Assembly (NCBI GenBank): GCA_902780235.1
Contig: CACZEL010000024.1
Location: forward strand, 1 to 60,626
Length of the DNA: 60,626 bases
Source of the DNA: an uncultured Bacteroidales bacterium
GTDB lineage: Bacteria; Bacteroidota; Bacteroidia; Bacteroidales; Paludibacteraceae
Direction: 5' to 3'
Shown here one piece after another: positions 32,667 to 41,366 of this stretch (its first letter is position 1; each line of letters begins with the position of its first letter). A program made the translations under genes and the position numbers. A model generated the notes under the pieces. That model ran no database searches and was not told where the DNA came from. It worked only from the letters and a program-made list of their open reading frames with translations.

Positions 32667-32668
32667 TT
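32630..32668. repeat. 7-bp repeat array translated as the YidD N-terminus
   Basis: Plus-strand heptads TTTGTCG, TTGGTCG, TTTGTCG, TTGGTCG, TTAGTCA. The array spans the end of rnpA and the first codons of yidD. Same unit family as at 3534-3608. Confidence 0.88.
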
Positions 32669-33043
32669 CTCCGCTATTTTCTTCAGGGCTTTGCATATTG
32701 CTTTTTCTATGACCGCGTACGGTTGTTCTTCCTTATCCATGTAGTTGAAGGCGATCATGTAGTTATACCTCAAACCGTCATCGGTGGGATGGATTAAGAT
32801 ATCCTGATGCAGACGATAGGCTTCGCGCATCAGGCGGCGCAGATGATTGCGCTTCACGGCTCTTTTGAAGAGCGATTTCGGTGCCCAAACGAGTACTTGG
32901 GTATCCAAGGGAGACGCTTCGTTGGAGATGAGCGTCTGATAAGTCACACGAAGCGGCCACGCCGTAAAGCGTTTGCCATTTTTGTACAAAGCGGCGATGC
33001 GCTCTTGTCCGCAAAGTCTGCTATGTTTGGGGAAAGTTTTCAA
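32663..33043 (-). CDS. rnpA: ribonuclease P protein component
   Basis: Protein subunit of RNase P, which trims tRNA 5' ends. 126 residues. Seen: '[20 protein letters not shown]', and the RNR signature '[20 protein letters not shown]'. The frame opens with TTG at 33043 rather than ATG; no ATG is available before the conserved region. The TTG sits at the edge of a heptad array (33047-33083), so the start is inferred. Confidence 0.94.
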   Translation of the reverse strand: MKTFPKHSRLCGQERIAALYKNGKRFTAWPLRVTYQTLISNEASPLDTQVLVWAPKSLFKRAVKRNHLRRLMREAYRLHQDILIHPTDDGLRYNYMIAFNYMDKEEQPYAVIEKAICKALKKIAEK

Positions 33044-33046
33044 AAA

Positions 33047-33083
33047 CTTTGGCTTTTAGCTATTTGCTATTTGCTAATTCTCA
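33047..33083. repeat. 7-bp repeat array between rnpA and hemD
   Basis: CTTTGGC, TTTTAGC, TATTTGC, TATTTGC, TAATTCT; it includes the hemD stop codon. Confidence 0.88.
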
Positions 33084-33823
33084 TTCTTCTCCAGATAGTC
33101 CGCGATCGCCATAGGAAGGGATGCAAATTCTTTACCCGGTCCGGCTTCTATATCTACGCGGAAACCGGCATCATCCAATGCACGGATCGTACCTTCACCG
33201 AAAGCGGCGATAAGCGTCTTGCCTTGTTTCCAATGCGGGAAATTCTCGCAGAGCGACGTGACACCTGCCGGCGTAAAGAGACCGACAATATCGTAATCGA
33301 ACGGTTTGTCTTCCGGCCAAGGGGTGGTCACCGTGCGGTACATGATCGCCGGCGTTACTTCGACACCATTCATGGCGAACATATTGATATGCTCGTCTGT
33401 ATGGATATCGGACAATACCATAAGGTACTTCTCGTTCGGACGGCGGTGCATGGCCGGCAAGAGGTCGGCGAAGTTATTTCCCGATTCCGGGAAGAACACC
33501 TTACGTTTGCGATAGTTGATAAATTTCTGCAAGTACAGTCCCACTTGGTCGGAATTGCAATAATAATGCATCGTATCGGGGACAGTCAGACGCATCTCTT
33601 CGCACAAACGGAAATAATGCTCTGCGCCCAGTTTGGAGTTCAGGATAACCGCCGTATAATCCAGAGGATTGATTCGTTGCTGCCGAAACTCCCGTGCGCT
33701 CAGTCCTTCCACATGGATAAACTGGTAAAAATCGCACTCTACCCCGAACTGTTCTTCCAATCGGGTGTAGGGGTTATGCTCCGTTGTCGGATGCGGTTGA
33801 GAAAAAAGAATCTTTTTTATCAT
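33074..33823 (-). CDS. hemD: uroporphyrinogen-III synthase
   Basis: Closes hydroxymethylbilane to uroporphyrinogen III with inversion of ring D. 249 residues. HemD is poorly conserved; seen here are 'KKILFSQPHPTTEHNPYTRL', 'DYTAVILNSKLGAEHYFRLC', 'DTMHYYCNSDQVGLYLQKFI', 'DYDIVGLFTPAGVTSLCENF' and 'LIAAFGEGTIRALDDAGFRV', matching the Bacteroidota HemD form. The order DUF4271-hemD-rnpA-yidD is a conserved block in this order. Its start overlaps the DUF4271 stop by four bases. Confidence 0.88.
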   Translation of the reverse strand: MIKKILFSQPHPTTEHNPYTRLEEQFGVECDFYQFIHVEGLSAREFRQQRINPLDYTAVILNSKLGAEHYFRLCEEMRLTVPDTMHYYCNSDQVGLYLQKFINYRKRKVFFPESGNNFADLLPAMHRRPNEKYLMVLSDIHTDEHINMFAMNGVEVTPAIMYRTVTTPWPEDKPFDYDIVGLFTPAGVTSLCENFPHWKQGKTLIAAFGEGTIRALDDAGFRVDIEAGPGKEFASLPMAIADYLEKNEN

Positions 33824-34476
33824 AGGATAGATATCGTTTTTGCAGATAGATAAACGAGTCCTGCCATCGGCAGTAACTCTAACGTAAGCGTATAAGCCAA
33901 GACATACAACAATGCCTTGACACTACGCACATATTGCTGTACACTACGGACGAGCCATAGGATGAGGAACACTCCTGCCACGCAGATCAGCACCCAACGC
34001 GTTGCCGCTTGCGAGTCGATATGCAGGAACACCAACAACACCGGGTACAGCGCCGTGATCGTCAGTGTAAAGAGGTTCGAATAATGTTCATACATGTCGC
34101 CGAACGTACGGGACAGTTGGAAGGTATAGTCGATGAGGATGTTACACAGCATTTTCGCAAGGAACATGCCCACTACCATGCCACACACAGCGGCAAAAGC
34201 CACAAAAGAGAAACTTCCCGGTTCGCTGAAGCATAGACACAGGAGCAGAGCTAATGTTCCGATACGGAAGAGGGTGATAAGCAGTTGCGCCATCAGACTC
34301 GTCGGTGCATCTTTGTACGACCGTTCGGCACGCACGACGACCGACAACGGACTCTGCGCGATCACGCCCGGTTGCAACCACTCGCTAAGCACCGCGAAGA
34401 GGAACAGGGCGAACATCGTCCAGCCGCACCAAGGCGCGGACAAAGGGGACATGATATGTGCTATTCCTTCTCCCAT
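33820..34476 (-). CDS. DUF4271 integral membrane protein
   Basis: A 218-residue membrane protein with about six helices (near 18-38, 62-84, 90-112, 130-150, 158-175, 190-212), typical of DUF4271. 'VVRAERSYKDAPTSLMAQLL' and 'FLAKMLCNILIDYTFQLSRT' are family-like. Unknown function; always found beside hemD in this phylum, which hints at a link with heme supply or tRNA processing, unproven. Overlaps the U32 gene by 16 bases. Confidence 0.9.
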   Translation of the reverse strand: MGEGIAHIMSPLSAPWCGWTMFALFLFAVLSEWLQPGVIAQSPLSVVVRAERSYKDAPTSLMAQLLITLFRIGTLALLLCLCFSEPGSFSFVAFAAVCGMVVGMFLAKMLCNILIDYTFQLSRTFGDMYEHYSNLFTLTITALYPVLLVFLHIDSQAATRWVLICVAGVFLILWLVRSVQQYVRSVKALLYVLAYTLTLELLPMAGLVYLSAKTISIL

Positions 34477-35729
34477 AGATACATTTTATCACCGCGACGC
34501 ACGAGGCGATCGGTCTTGATGGCAAAAAACTGTCCTTTCTGAACCCTCTGTGTGAGTTGTCCTTTGTTGTCATGCAGGTCATGCGCCACACACTCATACA
34601 CGCCGGTCGTCTCACCGGTGATAAGCAGTTCCTGACCTTCCTCAATCGCATCCACCGCCTCCACAATGAACTCAGCCACACTGAGGTTCTTGAAGAAATT
34701 GGTACATTTGGCCGCGTAGATCTTCTTCCGCGTCGCTTTGTTTCCGTACGAATGAGTCCATTCGCCGAGTTTCTGTCCTTGGTAATACCCGTCCCAGAAA
34801 CCGCGGTTGAAGACCCGGCTGAGTCGTTCATTCCAATCAGCGATCTTCGGTTCGATGATCGCGTCTTGGGCATACTCGCCTCTCTGCCATGCTTCGACGG
34901 CCTCGCGGTAACAACGTACCACGGTATCCACATACTCTGCGCCGCGTGCACGACCTTCGATCTTAAGCACCCGAACGCCGGCATCCAGCATCTTATTGAG
35001 AAAATGAATGGTCTTCAGGTCCTTGGGCGACATGATATACTGATTGTCCACATCGAGTTCCAAGTCCGAAGACTTGTCCTTGACGGTATAACCGCGACGA
35101 CATACTTGCACGCACGCGCCTCGGTTGGCCGACAGACCGTAGTTATTGAGACTCAGGTAACACTTACCGCTCACCGCCATGCACAATGCGCCATGACAGA
35201 ACATCTCAATGCGGATCGGTTGTCCGTTACGGCCGCATATATGCTGCTCTTGGATGTCGCGATAGACAGAAGCCACCTGCTCCATGTTCAGTTCGCGGGC
35301 CAAGACTACCACATCTGCAAACTGCGCATAGAACTTCAGCGCCTCCGTGTTGGCGATATTGAGTTGGGTAGAGAGATGCACCTCCTGACCAATGCTGTTG
35401 GCATACTGCATGACGGCAATGTCACTCGCAATAACGGCATCCACGCCCACGGCATGCGCTTTGTCAACGATCTGATGCATCAGCGGAAGGTCTTCGGGAT
35501 ACATGACCGTATTGACCGTCAGGTAAGTCTTCACCCCTGCTTCTCGACACGTCGCCACGATAGTCGCCATGTCGTCCGTGGTGAAGTTCACCGAACTGCG
35601 GGCACGCATGTTCAGGTGCTCAATGCCGAAATAGACACTGGTAGCGCCCGCCTGTATAGCGGCCGCCAAACTCTCCCAGCATCCGACGGGAGCCATGATC
35701 TCGATATTTGAGTTTTCAGTTTTCAGCAT
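34461..35729 (-). CDS. U32-family protein (TrhP/YegQ-like tRNA hydroxylation protein)
   Basis: A 422-residue U32 'peptidase' family protein. Seen: 'IEIMAPVGCWESLAAAIQAG', 'SVYFGIEHLNMRAR', 'VHLSTQLNIANTEALKFYAQ', 'VVLARELNMEQV', 'EMFCHGALCMAVSGKCYLS', 'GACVQVCRRGY' with the cysteines that in TrhP relatives bind an iron-sulfur cluster. Members studied in other bacteria hydroxylate U34 of tRNA or C2501 of 23S rRNA; which applies is undecided. The first eight residues (MLKTENSN) come from the heptad array shared with the asd 3' end. Confidence 0.88.
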   Translation of the reverse strand: MLKTENSNIEIMAPVGCWESLAAAIQAGATSVYFGIEHLNMRARSSVNFTTDDMATIVATCREAGVKTYLTVNTVMYPEDLPLMHQIVDKAHAVGVDAVIASDIAVMQYANSIGQEVHLSTQLNIANTEALKFYAQFADVVVLARELNMEQVASVYRDIQEQHICGRNGQPIRIEMFCHGALCMAVSGKCYLSLNNYGLSANRGACVQVCRRGYTVKDKSSDLELDVDNQYIMSPKDLKTIHFLNKMLDAGVRVLKIEGRARGAEYVDTVVRCYREAVEAWQRGEYAQDAIIEPKIADWNERLSRVFNRGFWDGYYQGQKLGEWTHSYGNKATRKKIYAAKCTNFFKNLSVAEFIVEAVDAIEEGQELLITGETTGVYECVAHDLHDNKGQLTQRVQKGQFFAIKTDRLVRRGDKMYLWEKE

Positions 35730-35772
35730 TCAGTATTCAGCCTCTTGCAACTTTCGACTTTTGACTCTCGAC
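35700..35772. repeat. 7-bp repeat array spanning the asd 3' end and U32 start
   Basis: Heptads of form TTTTCAG/CATTCAG/TATTCAG, then GACTTTT/GACTCTC. It encodes both the last ~10 residues of Asd ([11 protein letters not shown]) and the first residues of the U32 protein. Confidence 0.82.
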
Positions 35773-36759
35773 TATATATTCGGCTATCTGTACGGCATTG
35801 AGTGCGGCACCTTTGCGGATCTGGTCGCTCACGCACCAGAAACTCAGGCCGTTCTCATCGGTCAGGTCCTTGCGGATACGTCCGATGAACACCTCATCTT
35901 TGCCGCTGAGGAACAACGGCATGGGGTAAATCTTGTTCTCCGGTTCGTCCATCAGCACGCAGCCCTGCGCGTTCGCAAAAGCAGCTTTCGCTTCCTCTAC
36001 GCTGATCGGTCGTTCGGTCTCGATCCACACGCTCTCGCTGTGGGCTCTTAGCGAAGGTACCCGCACACAGGTCGCACTCACCTTCACATCCGAATGCATG
36101 ATCTTACGCGTCTCGTGGTACATCTTCATCTCCTCTTTGGTGTACCCGTTGTCGGTGAACACATCGATATGCGGGATGAGGTTGTACGCCAACTGATAAG
36201 CGAACTTATTGACCGTCACGTCCTCGCCGTTGAGCACCTGACGGTATTGTGTCTCCAGTTCTTTCATCGCCTGTGCTCCTGCGCCCGATGCAGCCTGATA
36301 GGTCGCTACATGCACGCGAAGGATATGACTCAGTCGCTCAATCGCCTGCAGCGCTACTACCATCTGGATGGTCGTGCAGTTGGGGTTGGCAATGATATTG
36401 CGAGGACGGTTGAGGGCATCCGAAGCGTTCACTTCAGGTACTACCAACGGCACATCCTCGTCCATCCGAAAAGCGGATGAGTTGTCGATCATCACCGCGC
36501 CAAAGCGGGTGATATCCTCCGCATACGCACGTGACACACTCGCGCCCGCGGAGACAAAAGCAATATCGACGCCCTTGAAAGCGTCGTTGTGTTGCAGCAG
36601 TTGTACTTCGTACTCCTTACCGCAGAATTCATACTTCGTTCCGGCACTTCGCTCCGAGCCAAACAGTCGTAGTTCGGAGACCGGGAATTGCCGCTGTGCA
36701 AGCACAGCCAGCAACTCCTGTCCGACGGCGCCCGAGGCGCCTACAATAGCAATTACCAT
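35737..36759 (-). CDS. asd: aspartate-semialdehyde dehydrogenase
   Basis: NADPH reduction of aspartyl phosphate; branch point to lysine/diaminopimelate, threonine and methionine. 340 residues. Seen: '[20 protein letters not shown]', '[20 protein letters not shown]', '[20 protein letters not shown]', catalytic Cys in '[16 protein letters not shown]', '[15 protein letters not shown]', and '[20 protein letters not shown]'. The C-terminus is extended by heptad-derived residues. Confidence 0.97.
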   Translation of the reverse strand: MVIAIVGASGAVGQELLAVLAQRQFPVSELRLFGSERSAGTKYEFCGKEYEVQLLQHNDAFKGVDIAFVSAGASVSRAYAEDITRFGAVMIDNSSAFRMDEDVPLVVPEVNASDALNRPRNIIANPNCTTIQMVVALQAIERLSHILRVHVATYQAASGAGAQAMKELETQYRQVLNGEDVTVNKFAYQLAYNLIPHIDVFTDNGYTKEEMKMYHETRKIMHSDVKVSATCVRVPSLRAHSESVWIETERPISVEEAKAAFANAQGCVLMDEPENKIYPMPLFLSGKDEVFIGRIRKDLTDENGLSFWCVSDQIRKGAALNAVQIAEYIVESQKSKVARG

Positions 36760-36761
36760 GA

Positions 36762-36956
36762 TTAAGCCAAAGCAATAATCGTGTCAGCCTCTGCCTCCGT
36801 GAAAGAGATCTTACCCTCACGAGCCAGCCAACCGAGTGCCAGATAGAGCTCCTCATTCTTCAGCTTGGTAGCTTTCTTGAGTGCTTTCAAACCTTGCGCA
36901 CCGTTCTGCAACGCGCCCCATACGAGACCTGCGTTCTCACCAATTTTTGTAATCAT
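36762..36956 (-). CDS. winged-helix DUF2582-type small protein
   Basis: A 64-residue protein: '[20 protein letters not shown]' then '[20 protein letters not shown]' and '[19 protein letters not shown]', the winged-helix DUF2582 family. Such proteins are probably DNA-binding or protein-interaction modules; target unknown. The stop lies 2 bases before the asd start, so they are co-transcribed. Confidence 0.9.
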   Translation of the reverse strand: MITKIGENAGLVWGALQNGAQGLKALKKATKLKNEELYLALGWLAREGKISFTEAEADTIIALA

Positions 36957-37006
36957 AATACCTTAAAATTTAAAAAAAAGTGACTAATACGAGTGATAGC
37001 AAAGGG

Positions 37007-38266
37007 TCACTCCTCCCATTTCTTAAATATCAGACATGCGTTGTGGCCTCCGAAACCGAAGGTGTTACTCAACGCATAATGGACATCACGTTTCTGCGCT
37101 TTGTCGAAAGTGAAGTTTATGCGGTAGTCGATCTCTTCGTCCACATCCTCCGGATCATGGTTGATGGTCGGCGGAATGATTCCTTCTTTCAACGCCATGA
37201 TACACGCCAAGGCTTCTACAGCGCCTGTTGCACCGATCAGATGACCTGTCATCGACTTGGTCGAGTCCAGATTCATCTCGTACACATGCTCGCCGAACAC
37301 ACGCTTGATGGCGTTCACCTCCGTGACATCGCCCAGCGGCGTCGAAGTACCGTGCGTATTGATAAAATCGATCTGTTCAGGTTCGAGCCCTGCGTCCTTG
37401 ATCGCCAGACGCATCACACGCTCTGCACCCTTTCCTTCCGGATCGGGAGCCGTCATATGGTATGCATCCGAGGTCATGCCGACGCCTACTATCTCCGCAT
37501 AAATCTTCGCTCCGCGCGCTTTCGCATGCTCGTAGTCCTCCAGGATCAGACAAGCCGCTCCTTCACCCAACACGAAGCCGTCACGACTCTTGGAGAACGG
37601 ACGACTGGCCGTCTCCGGACTGTCGTTACGGGTTGATAAAGCGTGCAGACTGTTGAAGCCGCCTACACCTGTATAGGTCACGTCCGCGTCAGCGCCGCCC
37701 GTAAGCAGCACATCCGCATGACCCAGCCGTATCTGGTCGAAAGCGGAGCCTACAGCATGCGAAGAAGACGAGCAGGCAGTAGATACCGAATAACTCGGTC
37801 CGCCCAAACCAAAACGAATGGAGATCTGACCGGCCGCGATACTCGGGATAGCTTTCGGAATCATGAACGGGTTAAAACGGGGCACGCCGTCTCCTTGCGC
37901 GAAGATGATCACCTCCGACTCGGTAGAGATCAGACCGCCCATACCGCTGCCCCAGATGACACCGACACGACTGCGATCCTCTTTGTCCAGATCCAACCCG
38001 CTGTCCGCCAAGGCTTCGTCCGCTACCCAAACGGAGAACTGCGAATAACGGTCCAACTTACGAGCTTCCTTGCGATCCATCATCGAGGTGATGTCAAAAT
38101 TCTTCACCTCACCCGCAAACTGGGTCTTGAAATTCGTCGCGTCAAAAGCCGTAATCGGAGCGATTCCGTTCTTTCCGTTTACCAACGCCTCCCAAGTCTC
38201 AGGAGCCGAATTACCTACCGGTGTCAACGCTCCGAGACCTGTCACTACTACTCGTCTCAACTGCAT
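37007..38266 (-). CDS. fabF: 3-oxoacyl-ACP synthase II
   Basis: Elongating ketoacyl-ACP synthase of fatty acid synthesis. 419 residues from MQLRRVVVTGLG. Catalytic triad visible: Cys in 'YSVSTACSSSSHAVGSAFDQ', His in 'FINTHGTSTPLGDVTEVNAI', and Lys/His in 'STKSMTGHLIGATGAVEAL'; ending 'SNTFGFGGHNACLIFKKW'. An ATG 30 bases further upstream gives a non-family leader and was not used. It follows acpP on the same transcript, separated by a terminator-like hairpin. Confidence 0.97.
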   Translation of the reverse strand: MQLRRVVVTGLGALTPVGNSAPETWEALVNGKNGIAPITAFDATNFKTQFAGEVKNFDITSMMDRKEARKLDRYSQFSVWVADEALADSGLDLDKEDRSRVGVIWGSGMGGLISTESEVIIFAQGDGVPRFNPFMIPKAIPSIAAGQISIRFGLGGPSYSVSTACSSSSHAVGSAFDQIRLGHADVLLTGGADADVTYTGVGGFNSLHALSTRNDSPETASRPFSKSRDGFVLGEGAACLILEDYEHAKARGAKIYAEIVGVGMTSDAYHMTAPDPEGKGAERVMRLAIKDAGLEPEQIDFINTHGTSTPLGDVTEVNAIKRVFGEHVYEMNLDSTKSMTGHLIGATGAVEALACIMALKEGIIPPTINHDPEDVDEEIDYRINFTFDKAQKRDVHYALSNTFGFGGHNACLIFKKWEE

Positions 38267-38285
38267 AAAATTATCCAATGTATAA

Positions 38286-38324
38286 ATAAAAAGCATACGA
38301 GTTTACAGTCTTCCCGTAAACTCG
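38286..38324 (-). terminator. attenuator-like hairpin between acpP and fabF
   Basis: CGAGTTTAC (38298-38306) pairs perfectly with GTAAACTCG (38316-38324); on the minus strand it is followed by TATGC and then TTTTTATTTAT. It would end part of the acpP transcripts and lower fabF relative to acpP. Confidence 0.75.
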
Positions 38325-38345
38325 CAAACCAATGTGTAAAGAGAA

Positions 38346-38585
38346 TTACTTCGCCAATTTACCCTCTACGTATGCGATTGCCTCGCCTACAGTACCGATC
38401 TTCTGGGTATCCTCATCCGGAATCTCGATTCCGAACTCCTTCTCGAACTCCATGATCATCTCAACGGTATCAAGAGAATCTGCACCCAGATCCGTTTGGA
38501 AATTAGCCTCGTTAGTAACCTGAGACAATTCTACACCAAGTTTATCAGCAATGATTGCTTTTACTTTACCTGCAACTTCTGCCAT
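38346..38585 (-). CDS. acpP: acyl carrier protein
   Basis: A 79-residue carrier of fatty acyl chains. Phosphopantetheine serine in '[20 protein letters not shown]'; '[20 protein letters not shown]' and '[20 protein letters not shown]' complete the family pattern. Strong promoter at 38668, the same extended type as the tRNA operon. Confidence 0.98.
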   Translation of the reverse strand: MAEVAGKVKAIIADKLGVELSQVTNEANFQTDLGADSLDTVEMIMEFEKEFGIEIPDEDTQKIGTVGEAIAYVEGKLAK

Positions 38586-38667
38586 AATACTAAAAATTTA
38601 GTTATTTATAAATGTGTTTTTATAGTTTATTCAACTTATTTTTTCCGCGTAGTTCGGAAATTCGGTG

Positions 38668-38698
38668 CAAAATTACTGCTTTTTTTTGACATGACCAA
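38668..38698 (-). promoter_or_regulatory. acpP-fabF promoter
   Basis: TTGG (38698-38695) and TAATTTTG (38675-38668), 20-base spacer GTCATGTCAAAAAAAAGCAG-like, shared with the tRNA operon promoter. It overlaps no coding sequence; the metallophosphatase stop is 11 bases further right. Confidence 0.87.
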
Positions 38699-38708
38699 AT
38701 ATTTTTGC

Positions 38709-39539
38709 TTATTTTTCATTTTTGTCACCTAAATGTAGCACAATTTTACCCAAAAAGGCACCGCTCTTCGCCATTTGGCATACAGGAATACTGTCTCCAT
38801 CCAAATTGGCGACCCGTAAATTATCATATAATTTATGTGTGTGTCCTCCGATCACCACATCGATTCCGCGGGTCTGCTTCACCATCGCCACATCGCATAC
38901 ATCTTCCTCCGCTTTGCCGTACGTACCCATATGACTCAGACACACTACAATGTCGCATTTTTGCGCCCGTAAGGTATCCGCCATTCGTTGTGCCACCGGA
39001 TAGGGATCCAGATACACGGCAGGCTCGAAATTCTTGTCTGCGATAATACCCTTCGGGTCACAGCCCAAACCGAAAATACCGATCTTCAGTCCGCCCTTAT
39101 GCACGATGGCAAAGGGTTGCACCAAGCCATCAAGAGGCGTACCCGTTAAGTCATAATTGGCGCAAACAAAGGGAAATTTGGCGTGACGCACTACCATCGC
39201 CAAGGTGTCCAGACCGTTGTCAAACTCATGATTACCGAACGTAACGGCATCATACCGCATTCTGTTCATCGCCTCTATCTCCACTCTACCGCGGTAAAAA
39301 TTGAAATACGGCGTACCCTGACTGAAATCGCCGGCATCCACCAGCAGCAGGTTCTTATCCGCCTTACGCTCCTCGGCAATCAACCCCATGCGACGGGCAT
39401 ATCCGCATTGACCGTTATCCTTGGGTTCTACCTGCGAATGCGTATCGTTGGTATGCAAGATCGTCAGATGATCCGGCGTGCAAGCATTGAGACAAAAGAC
39501 CGCTACGCTCAAAGACAAAAGATAAAAGACTTTTTTCAT
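38709..39539 (-). CDS. metallophosphatase lipoprotein (N-terminal half of a split 5'-nucleotidase)
   Basis: A 276-residue calcineurin-like phosphoesterase. Lipoprotein signal with LNAC (Cys ~19). Metal-site motifs: 'LTILHTNDTHSQVE', 'LLVDAGDFSQGTPYFNFYRG', 'AVTFGNHEFDNGLDTLAMVV', 'IVVCLSHMGTYGKAEEDVCD', 'IDVVIGGHTHKLYDNLRV'. It lacks the 5'-nucleotidase C-terminal domain, which is encoded by the lipoprotein at 28647. Both are likely in the periplasm on a membrane, releasing nucleosides from nucleotides. Confidence 0.93.
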   Translation of the reverse strand: MKKVFYLLSLSVAVFCLNACTPDHLTILHTNDTHSQVEPKDNGQCGYARRMGLIAEERKADKNLLLVDAGDFSQGTPYFNFYRGRVEIEAMNRMRYDAVTFGNHEFDNGLDTLAMVVRHAKFPFVCANYDLTGTPLDGLVQPFAIVHKGGLKIGIFGLGCDPKGIIADKNFEPAVYLDPYPVAQRMADTLRAQKCDIVVCLSHMGTYGKAEEDVCDVAMVKQTRGIDVVIGGHTHKLYDNLRVANLDGDSIPVCQMAKSGAFLGKIVLHLGDKNEK

Positions 39540-39558
39540 GGCAACTATTTATTTTCAA

Positions 39559-41355
39559 CTAAAATCGTTTATTGATTTCTTCGTCCGACAAGATTGACAC
39601 GATCGCCTTGCCGTCACTCGTGCGGCGGTACTGCGGCAAAGCCATTAGACGCGTCACCAGATCGCGCATCTCGGGTTCGTTCAGAATCTTACCGTACGGG
39701 ATAGCACTCTGCTCCGCCAAAGCCAACGCAATCTGTTCGCGCCATTCGCGTTGCGTGTCGGCGCCCCGTTCACGAACCTGCTGTAAAATATGTTGCAGTA
39801 CCGGCACAGCCGACTGATTGGTCATCTGCGAAGGGATAGCCTGTATCGCATAACTGTCCGGACTCAACTGCTCCAAGTCAAAACCGATGGCTTTCAGATC
39901 CGGCAACAGCTGCACGAGCAATGCCATCTCGTCCGAGTTCAGCGGTAACACCTCCGGGAACAGCAGTTGCTGCATCGCTCCCTGCGTATGCTCCAGTTGT
40001 TCCAAGAACTGCGCATAGAGCACCGCTGTATGGGCACGATGCTGATTGATGAGCATCAACCCGTTCTCCACCGCTAGGAAGATATACTTACCCCCATACT
40101 GCCAGATCGGCGCCGATTCGATCGGAATATTCTGATCAATAGGAATATTCGGAGTATTCAGAGTTCTGACTTCTGACTTCTGAATTCCCTCATAGAGGCT
40201 CTCCCAGTTCTTCGGCGTCCGATCGGGATAGATCGCGCCGCGCGTATGGAAGGGGTTATAGGTCGGATCCACCGTCACATGCGGTGCAGCTACCGGCTGG
40301 CGGGTAGGTAACGGGATATCAATGCTGCTTGGAGCATCAAAATCGAGGGTGGGAGCAAGGGTGAACTTACCCAACGCTTCCCGCACGGACGCCATCAGGA
40401 TCTGGAAGATCGCCTGCTCGTCAGCAAACTTGATCTCCGTCTTCGTTGGATGGATATTGACGTCTATTGCCTCCGGCTCAACGGTGAAATAGATAAAGAA
40501 AGAAGGTTGGTAATCCGCCGTCAGCATGCCCGAATAGGCTGTCTGAACCGCCTTCAGAAAGTACGGATGGCGCATGTACCGACCGTTCACAAAGAAATAC
40601 TGCTCGCATTTTTTGGTGGCGTTCTCCGGTTTGATGACGAACCCGCGGATAGACACCAGTTCGGTCTCCGTGTTCACATCCACGAAAGCAGAGGTATAGA
40701 CGTTCTTCTTCGGATTACCGAACACCGCCTCGATACGTTGTTTCTCCGTACCTGCCGGCAGTTCCAACAGGATCTCGTCGTTATGCACGAACGTGAACGA
40801 CACCTTCGGATACACCAGCACGATATGGTAAAACTCGGTCAGCAGATTCCGCAACTCCGTCTGATCGGTCTTGAGGAACTTACGCCGTACCGGCACGTTG
40901 AAGAACAGGTTACTCACCTTGATATTCGTTCCTACGGGACAGGAGCACGGTTCTTGCCGCACCACATCCGATCCGTGGATCTCGATCAAGGTACCCGTCT
41001 CATCTTCAGCTCTGCGCGTGGTCATCTCCACTTGCGCGACCGCACAGATACTCGCCAAGGCTTCGCCGCGGAAACCCATCGTACGCAGACTGAACAAGTC
41101 CTGCGCCTCGCGGATCTTACTCGTTGCATGCCGTTCGAACGCCAGACGGGCGTCCATCTCGCTCATCCCCATGCCGTTATCAATCACCTGCAACAGCGTG
41201 CGACCGGCATCACGCACGATCACCTGCACACGGCTTGCGCCCGCGTCCAGACTATTCTCCACCAACTCTTTCAGACAGGACGCAGGCCGTTGAATGACCT
41301 CACCCGCCGCTATCTGGTTGGCTACGCTATCCGGTAAAAGATGAATGATATCCAC
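39559..41355 (-). CDS. mutL: DNA mismatch repair protein MutL
   Basis: GHKL ATPase coordinating mismatch repair. 598 residues. Seen: 'IAAGEVIQRPASCLKELVEN', 'DNGMGMSEMDARLAFERHAT', 'TMGFRGEALASICAVAQVEM', 'GTNIKVSNLFFNVPVRRKFL', 'NVHPTKTEIKFADEQAIF'. The C-terminal dimer domain is 'GLMLINQHRAHTAVLYAQFL'; the metal-binding endonuclease motif DQHA(x)2E(x)4E is not intact (NQHR, no Glu in place). The linker (about residues 390-410, QKSEVRTLNTPNIPIDQN) is encoded by degenerate heptads CTGACTT. Confidence 0.95.
   Translation of the reverse strand: MDIIHLLPDSVANQIAAGEVIQRPASCLKELVENSLDAGASRVQVIVRDAGRTLLQVIDNGMGMSEMDARLAFERHATSKIREAQDLFSLRTMGFRGEALASICAVAQVEMTTRRAEDETGTLIEIHGSDVVRQEPCSCPVGTNIKVSNLFFNVPVRRKFLKTDQTELRNLLTEFYHIVLVYPKVSFTFVHNDEILLELPAGTEKQRIEAVFGNPKKNVYTSAFVDVNTETELVSIRGFVIKPENATKKCEQYFFVNGRYMRHPYFLKAVQTAYSGMLTADYQPSFFIYFTVEPEAIDVNIHPTKTEIKFADEQAIFQILMASVREALGKFTLAPTLDFDAPSSIDIPLPTRQPVAAPHVTVDPTYNPFHTRGAIYPDRTPKNWESLYEGIQKSEVRTLNTPNIPIDQNIPIESAPIWQYGGKYIFLAVENGLMLINQHRAHTAVLYAQFLEQLEHTQGAMQQLLFPEVLPLNSDEMALLVQLLPDLKAIGFDLEQLSPDSYAIQAIPSQMTNQSAVPVLQHILQQVRERGADTQREWREQIALALAEQSAIPYGKILNEPEMRDLVTRLMALPQYRRTSDGKAIVSILSDEEINKRF
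40140..40195. repeat. 7-bp repeat array translated in the MutL linker
   Basis: Units GAGTATT, CAGAGTT, CTGACTT, CTGACTT, CTGAATT plus flanking AATATTC repeats. Located in the disordered linker between the ATPase and dimerisation domains. Confidence 0.75.
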
Positions 41356-41366
41356 TCCTTATTATA

